64,000 nt of DNA. It comes from Thunnus maccoyii (taxonomy: Eukaryota > Chordata > Actinopteri > Scombriformes > Scombridae). The position numbers and the translations under genes are program-made. Each line of letters begins with the position of its first letter. Within the stretch, counting starts at the first letter, position 1. The notes beneath the pieces were generated by a model. It worked only from the letters and a program-made list of their open reading frames with translations, did no database searches and was not told where the DNA came from. The stretch spans positions 29,267,647 through 29,331,646 of the forward strand of contig NC_056547.1 of NCBI RefSeq assembly GCF_910596095.1, given 5' to 3'. This document shows positions 46,134 through 57,541 of the stretch, one piece after another.

Positions 46134-46210
46134 CAGTACCAGTCAAAAGTTTGGACACATCTTCCCATTCTCTTCAATGAGAACGTTTGTCCAAACTTTT
46201 GATTGATGTT
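46134..46210. mobile_element. Miniature Tc1-like palindrome, 77 bp
   Basis: CAGTACCAGTCAAAAGTTTG (46134 on) and, inverted at the right, GTCCAAACTTTTGATTG are the terminal repeats of a Tc1/mariner-type element of teleosts. Only about 20 bp separate them, so nearly the entire transposon has been deleted. Confidence 0.75.
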
Positions 46211-46758
46211 GCATGTAAAGTGTTTTTTGGTCTATTATTTGTTATTATTTTTATCCCCTAATGAAGAAGAAAGTAGAGACATTGGGTTTCAGCATATTGC
46301 TGTTTGAATAAAGAAGTCTATGAAAAGAACAAGTCTGTGTGCGGTCGTCATTTAAGCTTTTCCAAGGCCAACAGCAGCAGCAAACAGGACATTTGATGGG
46401 CTTGAGGTGCTTCTTCACTGATAACTAATCTCTTTATATCTTTACACACTATATTCATATGTACAGTACAATTTACAATTCATAAACTTTATAGTACTCA
46501 ATTTTATCAGACCTCTTCTTATTTTGTTTACGTTTTATATCATTTTGTTATGTTTGTTTTTTTAGTTTATCTCTTATTGTGAAGCTTACTGTAAAATGTT
46601 TCAATGTTAGTGTTATTGACTAAATCATTGATTCTGTATCTTCTAAAGCTTGATGATAATTGAGACATCACTGCTGATCATTTACAGGTGTGTGATCAAT
46701 TAATAACACTGTGGTTGTTATAAATAGCTTCAGCTGTGCGTGATGGTTGTCTGTAAGG

Positions 46759-47270
46759 ATGGCTGCTCTGGCGTCGCTGCAGGACCATGCAAATGTTACT
46801 ATAAGACGAGAACGAGTACTTGAGATTGTTCTGATTTTCTGCCTCATGATGATAGTTGGTTCATGGACCACTTTACAAGGGCTGTTCTCCTTGAGCTGAG
46901 TGTAGACCTGGATCTGACTATAGAGTTCCAGATCCAGAGAAACCCTGCCATTCCTGTCAGTCTTCAGGTTTTCACAACCCTGAGGTTTGTTGCAACAGGG
47001 ACAGTCAAAGGTACATCAGATTTCTGTACACTGTGGGTTAGCAGGCAAATCAAAATGCAATTTACAGCAATGTCTGGTTTTCCAAACGTAATCATCGTAA
47101 TTGACTGCACACATGTTGCAATAACGACACCTCAGAAGGATGAATTAGTATTTGCAAAAAGAAAAGACTTTCATTCTTCATTGCCCAAATCATTTGTGAT
47201 GCACAAATGGTGTTTTGAGATGAATGTCTCAAAGCAATGTAGGGAGAAAACTGCAAGCTGGTAAAGTACC
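46759..47270 (+). pseudogene. Second Harbinger transposase pseudogene
   Basis: Starts MAALASLQDHANVTIRRERV (46759), loses one reading frame near 46831, and continues LLELSVDLDLTIEFQIQRNP then AIPVSLQVFTTLRFVATGT (46863 on), the conserved N-terminal region of HARBI1-like transposases. GFPNVIIVIDCTHVAITTP (about 47080-47136) contains the first catalytic aspartate motif, and FAKRKDFHSSLPKSFVMHK follows. The usual segment between ATGT and GFPNV is shortened and the remaining two thirds of the protein are absent. It is a different subfamily from the 44-kb copy. Confidence 0.75.
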
Positions 47271-48519
47271 TCATGGATGGCTTGTTGGTAAGGTAAGGTA
47301 TATTTCAATGTACGATATGTGCTTGTTGCTAACTAGTATTCACACGCACAGTGTATTTGTATTCCCTCATAAAAACAAATGTGATTTTTTTTTTTTACCA
47401 AATAATTACATAATTTCTTTCATATTGGATGAGACACTCCCCAATCTTTCCAACTTGCAACTGTTCAAGTGCAAGTTTGTCCTGAAATGAGCCTGGAAAG
47501 GTTCAGTAAAATCTCTTATCTGTGAAGGAAGCACGTTTACATCAAAGAACGGAAGTGTCAGACTAAATATAAAATGTTGATTACTGATCATAAAATCTAT
47601 GAATCTATGCAAGATATACAGAATGCTATCTCCAGTAATTATACTGATGTCAGAGAAGTTTATGGAAGAAACTAAAAGGAAAAAATGCATTAATTAATGT
47701 TCTTCTGATAATATGATTTTCATAGTAATGTACACTAGAGGCTGTTTGTATGCTGATAATATGACTAGATACTGTACATCAGTGTTTACAGAGCTAGAGG
47801 AGATCAAACGTGTTATGACACGAGGGTAGAGTGCCAAGCGGCTCATATCTCATCTCACTGTGGATGTTCCTGTGGTGGCACTAAGACTTTGATCCGGGTC
47901 AGGTCTCCAGGGGACAACAGATTACGAGAGAATTGGCAGAGCGTCTAGCATGTGATCTGCACAACCTACGTCATGATTGTCTGTACTGCAGTGATTCACT
48001 TCCTGTTTGGCAGTGCTGCTTATCCCTTGGCAGCCATTACAGACCCCACATGGACTCTGCACTTCTACACAACTCTGACTCATGAGGAGAAGCTGTGACC
48101 CCTGACCCCTGGGAGGATGCCCGCCACATGGCCTCTGTCAGGAGAGTGTAAACAACAGGCCTGGTGAGAATGATTTTATCATCAGGACAGGAGGTTCGGC
48201 CCCACAGCTGTGAGCTGAGAGTTTTCATTCTCACCACACTTTCTTATCTTTACTTCACAATACAACTACCTGGTCTACAATCTAGAAGGGTATGACATTG
48301 TGCATGTGTGGGTGTGAGTATACGAGTGTGTATAACACACGGGAAACTGACTGCATGTATGAAAATTATACTCCTGAGTGCTGGTGCTATGTATGGTGTA
48401 AACTATAAATCAACATGTACAGTGTTTATGTTTTATTTTAGTAATTTATTGGGGGGATTTGAGGACATATTATGTAATAGTCCCAGTGACATGATGATTT
48501 CATAATGTCACTTTTCCTT
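47271..48519. other. No gene seen; G/C-richer patch at 47.82-48.24 kb
   Basis: The patch is less A/T-rich than its neighbours and has no recognised repeat words, so it may be unique host sequence. No exon is convincing: the 66-codon minus frame there has no domain. Confidence 0.5.
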
Positions 48520-48665
48520 TAGGGCCCTTTCACACCTACCTCATTTGGTCCGACCTTTTGGACTTTTCAGTTTGATCCAAATGAAAATTACAGGCGTGAA
48601 AGCTCCTCTGAACCACATCCACATGGAACAGCCGTAAGCTTGGTCCGACGAAAAGATGTTCAGAC
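48520..48665. repeat. MITE-like repeat, GGGCCCTTTCACACCTACCT type
   Basis: Begins GGGCCCTTTCACACCTACCT, has TTTGGTCCGAC twice (once as TTGGTCCGACG near 48640) and GGCGTGAAAGC. These are words of a common teleost hAT-like MITE. Right end not found. Confidence 0.5.
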
Positions 48666-50086
48666 CTTGCTTCAGATTTCAGTTGTAAAAAGGCCCTTAC
48701 ATTCATTTTACATTTGTGTTGTCACCAATCATCAGCCCTGTGCCCCCCAGCCAATCACATGCCCCCTGCCTCTATTAGCAAACTCAACAACCAGTGCTGC
48801 CGCATTGGCCAGTTTTCTTACCAATCTCTAGTTTTTTACTTTTGAAATCGGTGTAGAGTGCATAAACACAAGACAGAGGTAGACATAAAGTGCAAGAAAA
48901 TTATAAGAACTAGATAAAACCCAACAAAAGTCTGAGAGAAAAACAAATAATAAAACAAATGTCCCTGGATATAATAATAATAATAATAGTGATGACAATA
49001 ATTATAGTTATCACTGCTAAGATCGGTTGTTTGGGGTACATGCACACAGCAAGAAGGAAGATTAAGGAATTAAATTAAAAATAAACTGAAAACGGGGAAT
49101 GAGAAGAAAGTTGAAAATATAGAAGAACACAGAACATGACTATGGGAGGTTGTGAAGGGAGAAATACATCGGCTGCATTAGACAAACCCATTAATAGCCA
49201 TCGCTAATAACGTTATATTTGTGATTAAGGTAAATATAACATCATAAAACATTATTTATCCACAGTAATTACTGTGGTCGAGATGTACACATACAGTATT
49301 TGCATATGTGTGGGTAATATTTGTTATTTTAACCAATAATTATAGCCTACTTGAGACTTTGGGGGGAAAAAAACACATAAACACATACATACTTAAATCT
49401 GCTGGCAGGCTAGATGCTCTGATTGGGATAACGGACCCATTATAACTTGTCAAAGAAGGAAGAGGACAGCTGTAAATAATTACACTTACAATGCTTCCGT
49501 ACCATTAATCATCCCAGTAAGCCATGTCAGTGAGTGAACATACACAATACCAGAGTCCTGGAACTGGCTCACCTAAATGGAATGCAACCATTGTTGAAGG
49601 ACGGGTTCACATACTTTCAAGTCAACCTGTCCTTTATAGTAATCAGTTCCACCTGTGCTTTTCCTGCTTCAACAAGTCAAAATGTCTATTGTGAAAAGGG
49701 TCTCATGGTGTCAGTAAAATTCAGCTCAAATTAAGTGACACTAGCTCCTGTTAGCTAGAGAAACACAACTACAGTAATTCTAAACCAACTATCTGCTCCT
49801 GTAAATGAATAAAGAACTTATCTTACCTTTCATTTCAGTTATCAAGGCTACAGATGCTACCAAGATAGCCATATAACTAGCTTGGTTGACATGTGCTCTT
49901 GGATTATGACTCAGCATCTTTAACAGCAGCAGCTAGCTTGTTCATTCACTTACCTCAGCTGTGTTGTGAGGTTCCTCTGAGAAAGTCAATATTATTTTCT
50001 ATTTATTCATTTGCAAGGTGATATTAAGGAGATATGTTGTTGCAAGTATTTGACTTTGACTATGATTGACTATCTATCTAGGCTAG
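48666..50086. other. No gene seen; short AAT run
   Basis: An (AAT)n run of five units lies near 48973-48987. The remainder is A/T-rich and anonymous, with frames up to 69 codons. Confidence 0.55.
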
Positions 50087-51055
50087 ATTTTAAAGGATAG
50101 GTTTTACAATTTTTCAAGTGTGTCTTAAAACAGTCAGGTGTCCATATGAACAGTGAAAGAGGTTTTCCTCGCTGTAATCATTCCTCCTGTCCATACTGGC
50201 TATTAAAAGATGCCCTTCAAATGTGCTTTCAATGTAAGTGATGGGAGCCAAAATTCACAGTGTGTCCACACAGTCATTTTGTGCAAAAATGCATTTAAAA
50301 GTTGATGTGAAGCTAAGTACATTCAAGACCAAACTAAAACTTGTACTAAAGACCAATCAGCTGTGTGACCACATTATTAATTTCTAATTGACATTGTGTG
50401 TGTATGTGATGTGCTCTTGTATGTAGCTTTGTATTTTGTATTGTGTATGGTGTGTTCTGTGTGTTTTGTTTTTTTTTTGTTTTGTTTTTTTTTTTTTGCT
50501 TTGTACTGTTTGTGGTTGTGCTGTTGTGTGTTTTGATTGTGGGGGACTACGGATGCAAATTAGCTTCAGGCTAACTCTGGTGCAGTGCATCTTTAATGTT
50601 TAAAACTGCACACTGTCCCAATCAATAATTCAAATCAATCATATGAGGCTTCAGCAGTCTGAGTTAGTCATATCAAGTGGATACCTGCCACATTTACAGT
50701 CTTCTTAGCATCAAATTCCCTCTTTGTGTTTCCTCGGACAGTGTTGAGCTGCAGTGGAAATATAGTAACAAAAAGAGGGACTTTGGCACTAAAAAGACTA
50801 ACATTGAACGATATCTACTGAAGCTTCATATTAGCTTCAGTCAAACTTTAAAATACATTTTTGCACAGAAGGAGGACTGTGGATTTTGTACCCCATCACT
50901 TCCATTGTAAGTGCATTATCAAGGGATCTTCTGATGGTCAGTATGAACAGGAGGAATGATTATGGAGAGAAAAACCTATTTCATTGTTCATTTGGGAACC
51001 TGACTGTTGTTTTAAGACTGATTTGTAAAATTGTGAACATGTCCTTTAAGATCTA
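50087..51055. mobile_element. Foldback element, family E, with nested insertion
   Basis: The left arm (50087-50317) and right arm (about 50800-51055, inverted) match over about 230 bp: TTTTAAAGGATAG / CTTAAAGGACATG, TCTTAAAACAGTCAGG / TCTTAAAACAACAGTC, ATCATTCCTCCTG in both, GTGCAAAAATGCATTT / GTGCAAAAATGTATTT. No coding capacity. The centre also contains GAGGCTTCAGCAGTCTGAG and ACTTTGGCACTAAAAAGAC, shared with 9.34-9.72 kb. The left arm and the centre are split by another repeat. Confidence 0.8.
50318..50640 (-). repeat. Family H repeat inserted in the foldback element
   Basis: On the minus strand: ATTGGGACAGTGTGCAG, AGATGCACTGCACCAGAG, GCATCCGTAGTCCCCCAC and AACAGTACAAAGCAAAA match 62.39-62.53 kb on the plus strand. 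The 9.4-kb copy of family E reads through this point (AGCTTATGAGGCTTC), which proves insertion here. Confidence 0.85.
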
Positions 51056-51063
51056 TAAAGAGA

Positions 51064-51088
51064 TAAATAAATAAATAAATAAATAATC
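51064..51088 (+). repeat. (AAAT)n microsatellite
   Basis: Five AAAT units. Confidence 0.9.
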
Positions 51089-52471
51089 TAAACTACAAAA
51101 AAACAAAAGGTTAGCATGTCTGAAAACTGTTGGAAACTATGGTAAATAACACTAATGTTTATAAGTGCTAATACACATGCAACTGTTGACATTATGTAGC
51201 AGTTTCATCACTTTATATTCTTAGCTGTTTGTACTCTAATCTCTGTATTTGCAGTATCGACTCCCCATGGGGCCCTGATTGCATATCCTACAGTGTGTCA
51301 CATTTTATGGGTTTCTTTATATTGCACATATTTCTGGTTGACATGTGGGTCTCTTTTGAAAGCACAAGAACATTCTTTCATTGGATTCAGTGCCCCAGAG
51401 GCACAGCAGCGCGGCTGCCAGCATTCATAGAGCTACAGTAAGAATGTAATCTACCATGGCTCATAAAATCAGACATGGTGTGTGTGTGTGTGTGTGTCAG
51501 TGTGTATTCAACAGAGAGACTTTTAACATGTTTTTTTTTTTTTTACCAGATCACCCACTGTAGTTCAGATTTTGTCATGTTGTTAATTTGATCATTCAAA
51601 TGAGAAAAAGGATTACGTCACTTGACTTTGTGTCAATGATTTTGACATCAATGTTCATGATCCTTAGAAGATTAATCCTGATGACCTCTGTAGCCATTGA
51701 CCTTTCTTACAGTTCCATCATAAGTTTCTCTTGAACCATATTTTGTTCCATGCCTGAACATCTAAATGAAACTGCTTGGATATTCATAGTCCCCACTTGC
51801 ACATAAGATATTGCATAATGCACTTCACTGACTGCCATGACATTGGCTGAGCACATCCAAGAAGAATAAGTCTTTTGAAATTGCAGATCCATGATTTGCT
51901 CTTTAGCCCCAGGATCAACTTTACATTTAGTGCTAAGGCTTTAAAGATCCCCTCCAGGCATATTTTAAGAATATAAAAATAAACTATTCTGAATAATCAT
52001 TTGTGTCTAATATTTTCTAATAGGTTTTTTTTAATATAGTTTTCTAATAGCTTTTTCCACAAAAGTTCATTTACATCGTTAAAATCTTTAAAATGTGACA
52101 TCTCCTGCTTCTCCCTCATTGAAAAATCCATATCTATGAATATGTAAATTTATTTCAAAAGTTGAACAGCTGGACACAAGATGTCCCCTACTTCACTGTA
52201 AAGTCCATTCTCAGCGTTTGTGCACTGGAGGCATCAAGTTTCCACATCACATTGTTTAAGGTGAATACTGGACCATGATTGGCTCCAAATCATGCTCATA
52301 GGCATACGCCTTAAACAGAGATTTAAGGTGAGCACAGAGAAACTCCCAGTTGTTATTTTCATGTTTGAAAATGAATTTATTGCTAATATTTAATATTGAA
52401 ATGTATGTAACAACATGCAAAGTGAATATACAGTGTTTGTAGCATATGCAGTCTACAAACTACTGCACTAT
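51089..52471. other. No gene seen; possible decayed family A
   Basis: (GT)n at 51477-51498 and T12-13 near 51532. The stretch 51640-51800 has GTTCATGATCCTTAGAAG and GATATTCATAGTCCCCAC, weakly like family A. The rest is anonymous. Confidence 0.45.
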
Positions 52472-52509
52472 ATACCACTTCTGTGCATTGTAGAGCACAG
52501 AAGTGGTAT
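52472..52509. repeat. Perfect inverted repeat, 15-bp arms, 8-base loop
   Basis: ATACCACTTCTGTGC, loop ATTGTAGA, exact inverse. Too short for a microRNA precursor and without flanking stem. Confidence 0.95.
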
Positions 52510-53394
52510 TTTACTTGTCATTTGCATAAAACAACCTCCTTATCTTCCTTTTCTTTTATCTATGCACTTTTACACATACATAACTATATTTATTTCCCTT
52601 TTTTATCTAATTCTTTATTTCTCTTTATGTTATTTCTTTATGTTATTTCTTTATAACATATCTGTTTAAGCTACTTTTCATAACTTTACTAATGAAACAC
52701 AAAAAGTCTAAGACAATGAACAACTGAAGACAGAGAGAGCCTGCCTGTGTGACCCAGGAGGTTTGCAGGTTTGCAGCATATAGTAGGGAATGCAAAGTGC
52801 AGAAGGATAATGAAACCCAGATCAGAATAGATGAGGAGAAAAACAGCCTCCCCCTTCCACCCTTCCCTCCTTCTGCTCTGTGTACTACTTTTCAAGGGTG
52901 TTTGGGACTTTTTTTCTATCACTGTACTCTTTCTGGAAGTCTATTTTTACCAGAACTGCTACGTGATCTATGTAACACTGTAACAGGGAAAGACCTCAGA
53001 AAACACAACTGTTATGTGAGTGTTGGAGTCCTACACTGGTTGCAGTGGAACTGAGGAGTGTAAACAGGTTGGGTGGAGCAAAGATAAAAAAGAAGGCAGA
53101 GAGAGTAGACAGAGAGAGAGGGAGAGAGATTGTGTAGGAGAAAGATGTAAGACTTTACCAGTATATACAATACAGATGATTCTGCATGAAAACTGCTAGC
53201 AGATGATACTGTTTGGACATAATAAGCATCTTTTATTATAGTACGTTTGAGTAGAGAAACTCATCAAAGGTTGCTTAAAAATGTTACTCAAAAACCCAAC
53301 AGCCAGCAGGTGACAATTTATCCACTGGAGATTACAATGACCTACTGTTTAATTGATGGGAGGTTGGGACATTGAGTGTGAGTGGTAGAACCAG
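52510..53394. other. No gene seen
   Basis: Includes a pyrimidine-rich run near 52850-52875 and GA-rich sequence at about 53097-53130. The 101-codon frame 52749-53054 has no domain. Confidence 0.5.
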
Positions 53395-53570
53395 ATGTGT
53401 CCCAATTTCAGGGGCTGGATCCTCCAAAGGAAGCGTCCAGAAAGGTGGGTCCTTCAGAGACCCTCAGAGCTAGGCTCAACTTGCATCTCATCCCCACACA
53501 GTATGACACAATCTAGCTTCAGAGACACCAACGCTGATGGTACATTCAGGTGTTCCTCGTTAGTTCATAA
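53395..53570 (+). repeat. Repeat near the start of the tRNA array
   Basis: GTGTCCCAATTTCAGGGGCT, GGATCCTCCAAAGGAAGC, TCCTTCAGAGACC and ACATTCAGGTG return in order at 58.19-58.31 kb, directly before an intact tRNA-Thr. I recognise GTGTCCCAATTCAGGGGCTG as a common teleost MITE end. Confidence 0.6.
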
Positions 53571-53893
53571 AGTCAAATATTTTAATATCCAAATGGCAGA
53601 ACAACATATTGTCAATACAAAGTGGAACCTGGATTATGTATAACATGAACAGAAAGTGGACAAGTTATATTTATATAATAACTTCCATTTATCTGTAACG
53701 CCTTGGGATTAACAGTAAATCCAGGCTGCTGACAAGAAGCCACAGTGGTTTAAGTCTGGCTTTAATTGTTTGCATTCTACAGTGGCATTTCCATTGGTCA
53801 AGTACAGTCAGTACAACATTTCATGGCAATCCAGGACCAAAGTGGTGGACCGACTGGCCCAGTGAGCCTGTCATCCTAACACAGTCCCTGTTA

Positions 53894-53967
53894 AGAACCA
53901 TGGTTTAACTGACCGAAGTGCCTGTCTCACAAACAGAAGATCCTGAGCTCAGTTCCCAACAGGACCT
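53894..53967 (+). pseudogene. tRNA-Thr pseudogene, copy 1
   Basis: Full 74-base length, and the D-arm and B-box-like CTGAGCTCAGTTCCC are recognisable. The acceptor stem has several mismatches. The anticodon loop reads CTCACAA, giving CAC (valine) in place of a Thr anticodon. Confidence 0.8.
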
Positions 53968-54314
53968 GTCTGATATGTCCTTGTAGCATTTCTAAACAGA
54001 GAGAAATGCATGATTAAGCAAAATGCAAGCCAGCAAGAACATGACCTCATGGCAGTATAAACAATAGAATCTATTGTATTCCTTTGTATTGCAGGCTGAG
54101 ATTTTATGGATTGGACAACAATTATCTCAGTGAATGGGGATCTGCTTTATGTTTGATGTCTTTAGAGCCAGTTTTGCCACAACTTCCAAGGCAATAGGCA
54201 GCTTATGTTAGCATCCAAAATCATTTCTGGTTGGATTACAGGACTGAAGTAGTGATGTTGTTACCTAACTATACAACCTAATTTTATCCCAAAAGTTTTA
54301 TCTTGTACACACAA

Positions 54315-54388
54315 GGTGTTCTATCTTAGGTGGTCAAAGCACCTTTCTTGTAAGAAACCATTCAATCCTTGATCCTAACCCATAGCTA
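54315..54388 (+). pseudogene. tRNA-Thr pseudogene, copy 2
   Basis: The 5' half matches well (CTTAGGTGGTCAAAGCACCT, loop CTTGTAA). The 3' half has lost the T-arm and the acceptor complement. Confidence 0.7.
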
Positions 54389-55118
54389 CATGTTACAGTC
54401 TATTGAATTACTTGATATTAGATGATTCTGTCCATCCAAAGCCAACATTTTTCAAACCCTGGCTATCAATAATGTATGCAAATGGCAACTACAATATGGT
54501 TAAGGTTAGGGAAAGATTGTCGTTGTGGATGATAAATCTGCCATCCTACATGAGAAACAGACGTACTATACACCCACCTCAACATCCACACCCTTACTGT
54601 CCGCCTCACCACATTTGGCACACTATCTCCTCTATAGGGACTGAATTTTGGCACTGGACGTAAATCACGGAATTCTACAATGTGAATGTTACGCTGGGCT
54701 GGGATACTGGGCAGCAAAATTGAGGGACCTCTGTAAAGCAGCTGTAAGTTCTAAGTTCTGTTCTTCATTCTGCAAAAGCCCTGATTTACATTTGGAGAGG
54801 AGGGGATTGCAATGACCAACCTGATAGCATAAAACTTGCAGTTCTGTTGCTATTTCAGCACAGTACTGATGTCTGGGTGAAATCTTGCAGAAAGCTCTCT
54901 GAAGGCATAATTGCTCAGCATGCTTGCCATTTATTTGTAATGCCTAGAGATTAACAGCAAGTCAAGACTGCAAGAACAAACACTGGAGTTTATGTCTGGC
55001 TTCCATTATTTATATCCTGCAGAGACTTTTTTGTTCATGTAGTTTCAGTGTTGTATTCAGGCTACCAGTGACTGATGGCAACCTGAACTATACTGCCTCC
55101 AAAAGGCAGAAACATGAT

Positions 55119-55192
55119 GGAGCCATGGCTTACATGGTCAAAGCATCTGTCTGGTAAACAGCAGATCCTCGGTTCAAATCCCAGCAGTGCCT
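55119..55192 (+). pseudogene. tRNA-Thr-like, anticodon GGT, copy 3
   Basis: 74 bases, with B-box-like CGGTTCAAATCCC almost intact and the anticodon loop CTGGTAA (anticodon GGT at 55153-55155). The acceptor stem has three mismatches plus a G-T pair, and the anticodon stem one at its base, so it is likely a pseudogene. GGT would still read a threonine codon, but nuclear tRNA-Thr genes in vertebrates normally use AGT. Confidence 0.75.
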
Positions 55193-55567
55193 GTCTGACA
55201 CTTCCTGAACCAAATGCATTAAATGCAGCTCTAAGTGAAGTGTACTGTAGTAATGAAGCTTTTGTTACTGAGGGGCATCCATTCATGTGAACAGTAGCAA
55301 ATATCTACACAGACTCCATACTGTATTGGAGGCTGAGCTGTAATGGGCAAAACAATAACTGACTCAGTGAATGAGGACCTGCTTTATGTTTTTTTGTGTC
55401 CACCTCGTACAACGCCATCTAGAACTAGTTTCAGGCGAGATCCACAGCAATTGGCTGCGTCATTTCTTGTTGAATGATGGGACTGAAACAGAAATGCTGT
55501 TAGCTAACTTGAACCCAAAAGTTTTTGAGATGCTACACTTAATACGTAACCCATCACTCATCCATCA

Positions 55568-55641
55568 GGTGCTGTAGCTTAGGTGGTCAAAGCGCCTGTC
55601 TTGTAAACAGGAGATCCTGGGTTCAAATCCCAGCAGTGCCT
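55568..55641 (+). tRNA. tRNA-Thr (anticodon TGT), intact
   Basis: All four stems close: acceptor GGTGCTG with CAGTGCC (two G-T pairs), D stem GCTT/AAGC, anticodon stem CCTGT/ACAGG with loop CTTGTAA (anticodon 55602-55604), T stem CTGGG/CCCAG. The B box GGTTCAAATCC is consensus. The discriminator is T. No TTTT follows for about 150 bases, which is unusual for RNA polymerase III genes. Confidence 0.93.
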
Positions 55642-55784
55642 TTATGTTTCTGTTAATCTGTAGCGATAAGACACAAGCCAATCAAACACCATGAGCTCAA
55701 CACACAAGACTGATGCAGTTATTATCTTCAGTCTTGTCCAGAGACCAGGGAGCTTGCACTGAACAACCTAGTAGTATTGTGACA

Positions 55785-55965
55785 GCCCCTTTGTTTTGTT
55801 TGTTGCAGCTGTGTTCTGTCTGCAGGAATATGTACCTGAGGGCAGACTGATTAGCAGCAAGGGACACACCTGGGCCCGGTTAGTTTTAAATAAAAATACT
55901 TTAAAATATTGAATACCCGTGTGACTACCTATTTTTGCCACAGTCTAGAGCCAGGCAGTGACAGT
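55785..55965 (+). mobile_element. Possible solo LTR-like sequence
   Basis: Begins TGTGACAGCCCCTTTG, has an AAATAAAAATAC polyadenylation-like word near 55890 and ends near GAGCCAGGCAGTGACA. I recall similar teleost sequences, but there is no clear TG...CA pair with target duplication. Confidence 0.3.
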
Positions 55966-56645
55966 ATGAGAAACACTGTGTTATAGCCATTGATAGAGTA
56001 ACATTGTCCAGGTAGAATCAGTACTGACGTGAAATCATTCAGTATTCTCAATTGTTACTGAGATCTTGGTTCTTTGATCCCACCAACAGATTAAATATTT
56101 CCAAGCTAAAGATAGAAAGTTAAGACCACTGGGAAACTGGGGTATGTTTCTCTATATTAAATTGCAGGTTGTGACATTTAACTTCACAGATAATGAACAA
56201 CTGGCAAACAATGTACTAGATTAATTAGAAATAAATAAATATAATTATAAAACTTATATCTGAATATTTTCCCTTCCCTTAATTTCTCTCCCTCATTGGT
56301 CCAGTTCCAGTGTTGTATTTACTGGTCACCAATGGCCACGGCACCATTCAGTTAGTCACCAGGTAAATCTGATATATATATTCGCTATTTTAGAGGTTGA
56401 GAAGGACCACTTGAACACTCTATTATGGTCTTCAATTGACTTTTTCCCTAAAGTGGTTCTGTAGGCTTCACTACTGTTATGTAGAGTATTGACAAATCTC
56501 AGCAGATTTCGAGTGAACTGATCATCTTAGTCACTGTTTGCAATCTTTGCTCTAGATGTTTCTATTAAAACTCTTGAAAAACCAGTATGTAAAAAGCTGG
56601 TATGATTTGGTATCCAATCACATTTAAAATGAGCACAAAACTGAT

Positions 56646-56719
56646 GGCACTGTGGCTTAATTGGTCAAAGCACCTGTCTCGTAAACAGGAGATCCTGGGT
56701 TCAAATCCCAGCAGTGCCT
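56646..56719 (+). tRNA. tRNA-Thr (anticodon CGT), intact
   Basis: Acceptor GGCACTG/CAGTGCC pairs perfectly over seven. D stem GCTT/AAGC, anticodon stem CCTGT/ACAGG, loop CTCGTAA (anticodon 56680-56682), T stem CTGGG/CCCAG, B box GGTTCAAATCC. It decodes ACG. The first TTTT downstream is about 110 bases away. Confidence 0.93.
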
Positions 56720-56918
56720 GCCTTTATGCAGTTCTGCCATAGCTGTGTGGACTGTGATCATGAAACTTCTGTCAGCTCAGCACATAAATTAATGTAAACA
56801 AGAGAAGGAATCTACACAGATTGCATCCTTTTGAGTGGCTGAGATGTTACCGGCTGTTTTGTGCCAGGTTCAGAAGGATCAATTGGCCAGGCAGCCTGCT
56901 TAATTTTTTTCAGATTAT

Positions 56919-57419
56919 GACTGCATTTAAATATAGATGTCATGACAGCTCCCAAAAAGTGAAGCCAAAACATATCGATCACCCCCTGGCTGCAGTATAG
57001 GTCATAAGTCCCGCCTCCTCCACATAAAGGGATGGGACATAAGCCAAACTAAAAAATCAAAGTACACATCAAATAATTTTTTCCCAAAGATGGTTTCTGT
57101 CATTTTAGGTAGTTCTTATCATACTGATGTTTGTCCAAGTGCTCATTTTTCTTATACGTTTGTCTTTAGATATTTAATGACATAAAAAGGGGATTCCATG
57201 TCATGATTGACAGCTGTGACAAACCGCCTTCAAACCTCCATCAGGCGGCAGGAGCATGTTCCGCAGGCTGTCATCCCAATGCCCTACTCTACTGCACAGA
57301 CTCTTGCTTCAAATGATATCACACAAGCAAGATGGCAGCTCCCGGAAAGGAGATATTTTGGCTTCACTTTTGCATAACGGTAGGAAGTGGAGACGTGTCG
57401 TCCATCTTTATATACAGTC
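56919..57419. mobile_element. MITE inside the tRNA array
   Basis: The left end GACTGCATTTAAATATAGAT, then CAGCTCCCAAAAAGTGAAGC, is mirrored on the minus strand from the right end by GACTGTATATAAAGATGGAC and later AAAAGTGAAGCCAAAATATC. The inverted termini are long, about 80 bp with gaps. No coding content. It separates copy 5 from copy 6 of the array. Confidence 0.7.
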
Positions 57420-57541
57420 AATCGACAGTACTAATTAAGTACTGTTATTCTCAGCTAAATTTGTTCGGTCTTTTGGTTGGTTTAGGTTGACTCCAAATGT
57501 TTTTGTGAAATCTAAAAACTGGAATCTATTGTGTAGGAGCT

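Noticed and set aside
52472..52509. microRNA precursor
   Set aside because: The stem is only 15 bp with an 8-base loop and no extended pairing outside; a precursor needs about 30 paired bases or more.
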